Assembly: GCA_040401595.1 (NCBI GenBank) | Contig: JBBAOE010000018.1 | Location: 18,797 to 82,796 of the forward strand | Length of the DNA stretch: 64,000 nucleotides | From: RFPW01 sp040401595 | GTDB taxonomy: Bacteria > Pseudomonadota > Gammaproteobacteria > Burkholderiales > Burkholderiaceae_E | Direction of reading: 5' to 3' | Notes under the pieces: model-generated | Told to the model about the DNA's origin: nothing | The model's input: the letters and a program-made list of their open reading frames with translations, nothing else | Database searches by the model: none | Program-made: the position numbers and the translations under genes | In this document: positions 60,498 to 64,000 of the stretch, one piece after another | How the letters are laid out: every line of letters starts with the position of its first letter | How positions within the stretch are numbered: position 1 is the first letter of the stretch

Positions 60498-61415
60498 GAT
60501 ATCGGGGTCCACCAGTGCCTCGGGGGATACCGCATTGGGGCCCAGAAACAGCTGCGCGCAATCGACCGCGTCGAAGGCATAGGCCTGATTGCAGAAGTCG
60601 CAACGTACCTCGACCGTTTCGCGCTCGGTGAGGATCGATTCGACTTCCGCTTCGCCCAGCATCTTCAGCATTCCGCCAACGCGCTCGCGCGAGCACCGAC
60701 ACGCAAAATGCAGGGGACGTGAGTCGCCATCGTCTCTGGATTCCTGCCAGAACAAGCGATGCAGTACCTCCTGGGGTGGCAGTGAGCACAGTTCGCTGGC
60801 GGTGATCGTGTCGCCGAGATGCTGGACCCTTGGCCACCCGTCGGTGTCGGTGACGGCGTAACCACCCTCGGTCGGCAGGCGCTGCAAGAGCAGGCCCCCG
60901 GCCTGAGTGGCGTTCGCGGCCAGCCAGAGTCGCGTCGGGATCTGTTCGGATCGGGCCATGTAATTTTCGAGCACTTGCGCGACGGTTTCGCCCTCAAAGG
61001 GGACGATGCCCTGCGTCACTGGTTGACCGCGCTCACGCGGCTCCAGGGTGACGGCAAACCGCCCGCCGCCATTGACGTTGACCAGTGCAGATAGTGGCGT
61101 ATCGGGGTCGATGTCTGCCTTCGGATCGACGCCGTCGCGCAGTCGGACCGTTGCTCTGAAGCTGCCATCCGGAGGGCATTCCACGACATAGAGTGCGACT
61201 GGACCATCGCCGTGAATCTGCAGGATCAGAGTGCCATCGAAGCGCACCGTCGCGGCCAGCAAGAGGGCGGCCGCAGCCAACTCGCCCAGGCGATCGCGCA
61301 CCGCCGCCGGCATCTCATGGCGCTGCACCACTTCGCGCCAGGCGGCCGAGAGCGAAACGACCTCGCCACGTACGGCTGCGGGTCGGATCAGGAATCGTTG
61401 AAGGCAATCAGTCAT
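60489..61415 (-). CDS. hslO: Hsp33 redox-regulated chaperonin
   Basis: Holdase chaperone switched on by oxidation of a zinc centre. The four zinc cysteines are present: CRCSRERV and, 31 residues on, CDFCNQAY. The N-terminal domain carries GELAAAALLLAATVRFDGTLILQIHGDGPV. YMARSEQIPTRLWLAA is the second conserved stretch. Length of 308 aa is typical. It converges on ftsB and is divergent from the DUF455 gene. Confidence 0.96.
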   Translation of the reverse strand: MTDCLQRFLIRPAAVRGEVVSLSAAWREVVQRHEMPAAVRDRLGELAAAALLLAATVRFDGTLILQIHGDGPVALYVVECPPDGSFRATVRLRDGVDPKADIDPDTPLSALVNVNGGGRFAVTLEPRERGQPVTQGIVPFEGETVAQVLENYMARSEQIPTRLWLAANATQAGGLLLQRLPTEGGYAVTDTDGWPRVQHLGDTITASELCSLPPQEVLHRLFWQESRDDGDSRPLHFACRCSRERVGGMLKMLGEAEVESILTERETVEVRCDFCNQAYAFDAVDCAQLFLGPNAVSPEALVDPDIRH

Positions 61416-61507
61416 AGGACCGCATAATGCACCTATGATGCCCGAAGCCGCTCATGGCGCAATGGCGCTACAACCCCCGGCCACAACGCGGCCAGCACGA
61501 GCCTTCG

Positions 61508-62434
61508 ATGACTGAGGCGCGCGCGGCCGCTCTGGCGGCATGGCAATGCGCGGACCCTCCGCAGAAGGCCTGCGCAGCGCGCCGGCTCGCCAGCGACTGG
61601 GCCGAGGGGCGACTGTCTCTGAATGCCTTGGGACCCGTGCCGGGTCTGGGCGGGCCTTTGGATCGCGACGCCGCGCTGGATGCAGATCTAGGCAAGTTGG
61701 GCGAACCCGGCTCGAGCCCGCTGAACCCCGGGCGGCCGCTACGGCCCCGCCTGGTCGGCCCCGGCAGCGTGCCCAATCGGCCTGCCAATTCGGCCGCTGG
61801 ACGCATTGCCCTGATGCATGCGATCGCCCACATCGAGTTCAATGCGATTGACCTGGCGCTAGACGCCATCTGGCGTTTTGACGCGATGCCCACCGCCTAC
61901 TATGCCGACTGGATTCGGGTGGCGGATGAGGAAGCGCAGCATTTCCTGTTGGTCTGCGACTGGCTCGGTGGGCAGGGGGCCGCGTACGGCGATTGCGATG
62001 CGCACGACGGCCTTTGGCAGATGGCGGCCCGCACGGCCCATGATCCGCTGGCACGCATGGCGCTGGTGCCGGCCGTGCTGGAGGCCCGAGGTCTGGATGC
62101 GACCCCGATGATTCAGGAGCGGTTGCGACGTAATGCTAAGGACTTGCGTAACGCTCGGGACTTGACTGGGGTCGCAGCCATCGATGCGGCGTTGGCGATC
62201 CTCGACCGAATCCTCGAGGATGAGATCGGACATGTCCGGATCGGGCGAAACTGGTACCAGTGGTTATGCGCCCGGGCCGGGTTGGAACCTGACGCCATGT
62301 TTGCCACCCTGATGCAGCGCTTCAATGCGCCCTGGCCCAAAGCACCGGTGAACCTGGCCGCGCGACGTGTGGCTGGATTCTCCGAGGCGATGCTGGACCG
62401 ATTCTCGCAACCGCGCGCCAGACGAGCACCTTGA
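61508..62434 (+). CDS. DUF455 ferritin-like protein
   Basis: Ferritin-like four-helix protein of the DUF455 family, with a likely di-iron site. HAIAHIEFNAIDLALDAIWRF supplies His and Glu ligands, then WIRVADEEAQHFLLVCDWL, and ILEDEIGHVRIGRNWYQW gives the second Glu-x-x-His pair. This spacing matches carboxylate-bridged di-iron enzymes such as MiaE. The reaction is unknown. An ATG 18 codons upstream is possible; I chose the later one, nearer the conserved core. It is divergent from hslO, a frequent Burkholderiales arrangement. Confidence 0.85.
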   Translation: MTEARAAALAAWQCADPPQKACAARRLASDWAEGRLSLNALGPVPGLGGPLDRDAALDADLGKLGEPGSSPLNPGRPLRPRLVGPGSVPNRPANSAAGRIALMHAIAHIEFNAIDLALDAIWRFDAMPTAYYADWIRVADEEAQHFLLVCDWLGGQGAAYGDCDAHDGLWQMAARTAHDPLARMALVPAVLEARGLDATPMIQERLRRNAKDLRNARDLTGVAAIDAALAILDRILEDEIGHVRIGRNWYQWLCARAGLEPDAMFATLMQRFNAPWPKAPVNLAARRVAGFSEAMLDRFSQPRARRAP

Positions 62435-62554
62435 ACCTTCGGGCTCTCAAGCGCCACCAGCCGACCGCCGGCGTGGCAAACTACGTCCTCAGTCAAATTC
62501 GGGCGGTCAGGCTTGGCCTGCCGCGTACTTCAGCGAACCTGAACGAAGGAACCC

Positions 62555-63253
62555 ATGAGCAAGCTTTTCGCTTCAGCCGCAGACGCCCTGAAAGGCGTGG
62601 TGCACGATGGCCAGATGATCGCGGTCGGTGGCTTCGGCCTGTGCGGAATTCCGGAGGCCCTGATCGCGGCCGTTCGCGAATCCGGTGTCCGCAACCTGAC
62701 CTGTGTCTCCAATAATGCCGGCGTCGATGGCTTCGGTCTGGGTCAGCTTTTAGCGACTCGCCAGGTGCGCAAGATGATTTCGAGCTACGTGGGCGAGAAC
62801 AAGGAATTCGAGCGGCAGTTTCTGGCCGGGGAACTCGAGCTTGAGTTCACGCCCCAGGGGACGCTGGCGGAGCGGCTGCGGGCCGGTGGGGCTGGTATCC
62901 CAGCGTTCTACACCCGCACCGGGGTCGGTACCGTGGTGGCCGAGGGCAAGGAGCTCAAGGAATTCGACGGTGAGACCTACGTCATGGAGCGCTCGCTGAT
63001 CCCGGACGTCTCGCTTGTCAAGGGCTATATGGCGGACCACGCCGGCAATCTGATCTTCCGGCGCACAGCGCGTAACTTCAACCCCAATGTTGCGATGGCA
63101 GGCAAGATCACGATCGCCGAGGTCGAGCAGATCGTGCCCACAGGCGATCTCGACCCCGACCACATTCATCTGCCCGGCATCTATGTGCACCGGATTGTCC
63201 TGAATCCGACGCCTGAGAAGCGCATCGAGCAGCGTACCGTTCGTCAGGCCTGA
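62555..63253 (+). CDS. scoA: 3-oxoacid CoA-transferase subunit A
   Basis: Alpha subunit of a succinyl-CoA:3-ketoacid (acetoacetate) CoA-transferase. MIAVGGFGLCGIPEALIAAV carries the glycine-rich CoA-transferase motif. SNNAGVDGFGLGQLL, TPQGTLAERLRAGGAGIPAFYT and ADHAGNLIFRRTARNFNP are typical of this subunit. Length of 232 aa is standard. AACGAAGGAA lies upstream of the ATG. It is followed by subunit B after 24 bases. Confidence 0.94.
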   Translation: MSKLFASAADALKGVVHDGQMIAVGGFGLCGIPEALIAAVRESGVRNLTCVSNNAGVDGFGLGQLLATRQVRKMISSYVGENKEFERQFLAGELELEFTPQGTLAERLRAGGAGIPAFYTRTGVGTVVAEGKELKEFDGETYVMERSLIPDVSLVKGYMADHAGNLIFRRTARNFNPNVAMAGKITIAEVEQIVPTGDLDPDHIHLPGIYVHRIVLNPTPEKRIEQRTVRQA

Positions 63254-63277
63254 CCCGAATCAATTAGGAGTAATGCA

Positions 63278-63943
63278 ATGTCGTGGAACCGTGATCAGAT
63301 GGCGGCCCGGGCCGCTCTGGAACTGCGCGATGGCTACTACGTCAATCTCGGGATCGGCCTGCCGACGCTGGTGGCCAACCATGTCCCGCCTGGGATGACG
63401 GTCTGGTTGCAGTCCGAGAATGGTCTCTTGGGCATCGGGCCCTTTCCGACCGAGGATGAGGTTGATCCTGACCTGATCAATGCGGGCAAGCAAACCGTGA
63501 CGACGCTGCCCGGCTCGTCGATCTTTTCCAGCGCAGACTCCTTTGCGATGATTCGCGGCGGCAAAATCAACCTGGCGGTGCTGGGCGCGATGCAAGTCAG
63601 CCAGACCGGCGATCTGGCCAACTGGATGATCCCCGGCAAGATGGTCAAGGGCATGGGCGGCGCGATGGATCTGGTCGCTGGCGTGGGCCGCGTCATCGTC
63701 GTCATGGAACATGTGGCCAAGAAAAAGGATGGTTCTGAAGATCTGAAAGTGCTCAAGGAATGCAATCTGCCCCTGACCGGGGTGGGTGTCGTCGATCGCA
63801 TCATCACGGATCTTTGCGTGCTCGACGTTGACCATGCGCATGGGCGCCTGAAGTTGCTGGAACTCGCGCCGGGCGTGACGGTCGATGAAGTGGTCAGCAA
63901 AACCGGTTGTGCGCTCGACCTCTCAAGCCTCGCGGCTGCCTGA
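63278..63943 (+). CDS. scoB: 3-oxoacid CoA-transferase subunit B
   Basis: Beta subunit holding the catalytic glutamate in LQSENGLLGIGP, which forms the CoA thioester intermediate. YYVNLGIGLPTLVANHVP and GAMQVSQTGDLANWMIPGK are conserved. MGGAMDLVAG closes the site. Length of 221 aa is standard. AGGAG precedes the ATG by about ten bases. With scoA it activates acetoacetate, or another oxo acid, using succinyl-CoA. Confidence 0.95.
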   Translation: MSWNRDQMAARAALELRDGYYVNLGIGLPTLVANHVPPGMTVWLQSENGLLGIGPFPTEDEVDPDLINAGKQTVTTLPGSSIFSSADSFAMIRGGKINLAVLGAMQVSQTGDLANWMIPGKMVKGMGGAMDLVAGVGRVIVVMEHVAKKKDGSEDLKVLKECNLPLTGVGVVDRIITDLCVLDVDHAHGRLKLLELAPGVTVDEVVSKTGCALDLSSLAAA

Positions 63944-63959
63944 GTTCAGTCACTGCGTG

Positions 63960-63981
63960 CCCGGGTTACTTCGTACCCGGG
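63960..63981 (+). terminator. Possible terminator after scoB
   Basis: CCCGGGT and ACCCGGG, with an inner AC/GT pair and one bulged T, form a stem 17 bases after scoB. No T-run follows before the window ends. Confidence 0.4.
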
Positions 63982-64000
63982 TCACTGTGCATTCGGGTCA

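Overview
The window is draft sequence. Five runs of exactly 100 N mark scaffold joins (5950, 18204, 30962, 38250 and 45065). It is dense and GC-rich, with short intergenic spaces and many overlapping start/stop codons. Gene content and order suggest a betaproteobacterium, most likely of the Burkholderiales. The main reasons are the block leuC-leuD-leuB-asd-fimV-like-truA-trpF-trpB-trpA-accD-folC-SPOR-cvpA-purF-metZ, the block pyrG-kdsA-DUF1330-eno-ftsB, a wrbA/DUF2069/YihY cluster, a TctABC-type transporter and an imuA-imuB-dnaE2 mutagenesis set. This assignment is inference from synteny; there is no rRNA or tRNA gene in the window to test it. || Layout: 0-6 kb holds xseB, an exported glutathione peroxidase, a DUF883/YqjE-like membrane trio, three unrecognised proteins, a LuxR-type DNA-binding domain standing alone, and an mgtC/sapB gene split by one in-frame TAA. 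A ParB-like fragment runs into the first gap. 6-11 kb holds dusA, an FAD-linked hydroxyacid dehydrogenase, DUF2069, wrbA and a YihY protein. 11-28 kb is the leucine, aspartate-semialdehyde, tryptophan, fatty-acid, folate, purine and methionine block. 28-31 kb holds tctA-tctB-tctC. 31-38 kb is the SOS mutagenesis region: dnaE2 behind its own LexA box, then a small unknown gene and a glycerophosphodiester phosphodiesterase, then imuB, imuA and lexA reading leftward from a second perfect LexA box. || 38-53 kb is the most distinctive part: a self-contained locus that reads as beta-1,3-glucan (laminarin-type) utilisation. It has an exported GH81 endoglucanase, an outer-membrane porin, a small lipoprotein of unknown fold, a GH17 glucanase lipoprotein, a complete sugar ABC importer, a cytoplasmic GH1 beta-glucosidase, a LacI-family regulator and a glucokinase. 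Four copies of a near-perfect 14-base palindrome (TGAAAGCGCTTTCA type) lie before the porin, the lipoprotein, the importer and the regulator/glucokinase pair. They tie the locus into one probable regulon. The implied path is polymer, then oligosaccharide at the surface, porin, ABC import, glucose, glucose-6-phosphate. || 53-64 kb returns to core genes: a truncated RRM protein, ETF-ubiquinone oxidoreductase, an SDR dehydrogenase, pyrG-kdsA-DUF1330-eno-ftsB, hslO, a DUF455 ferritin-like protein and the two subunits of a 3-oxoacid CoA-transferase. Short tandem repeats with 9-13 base units recur across the window, inside genes and between them.
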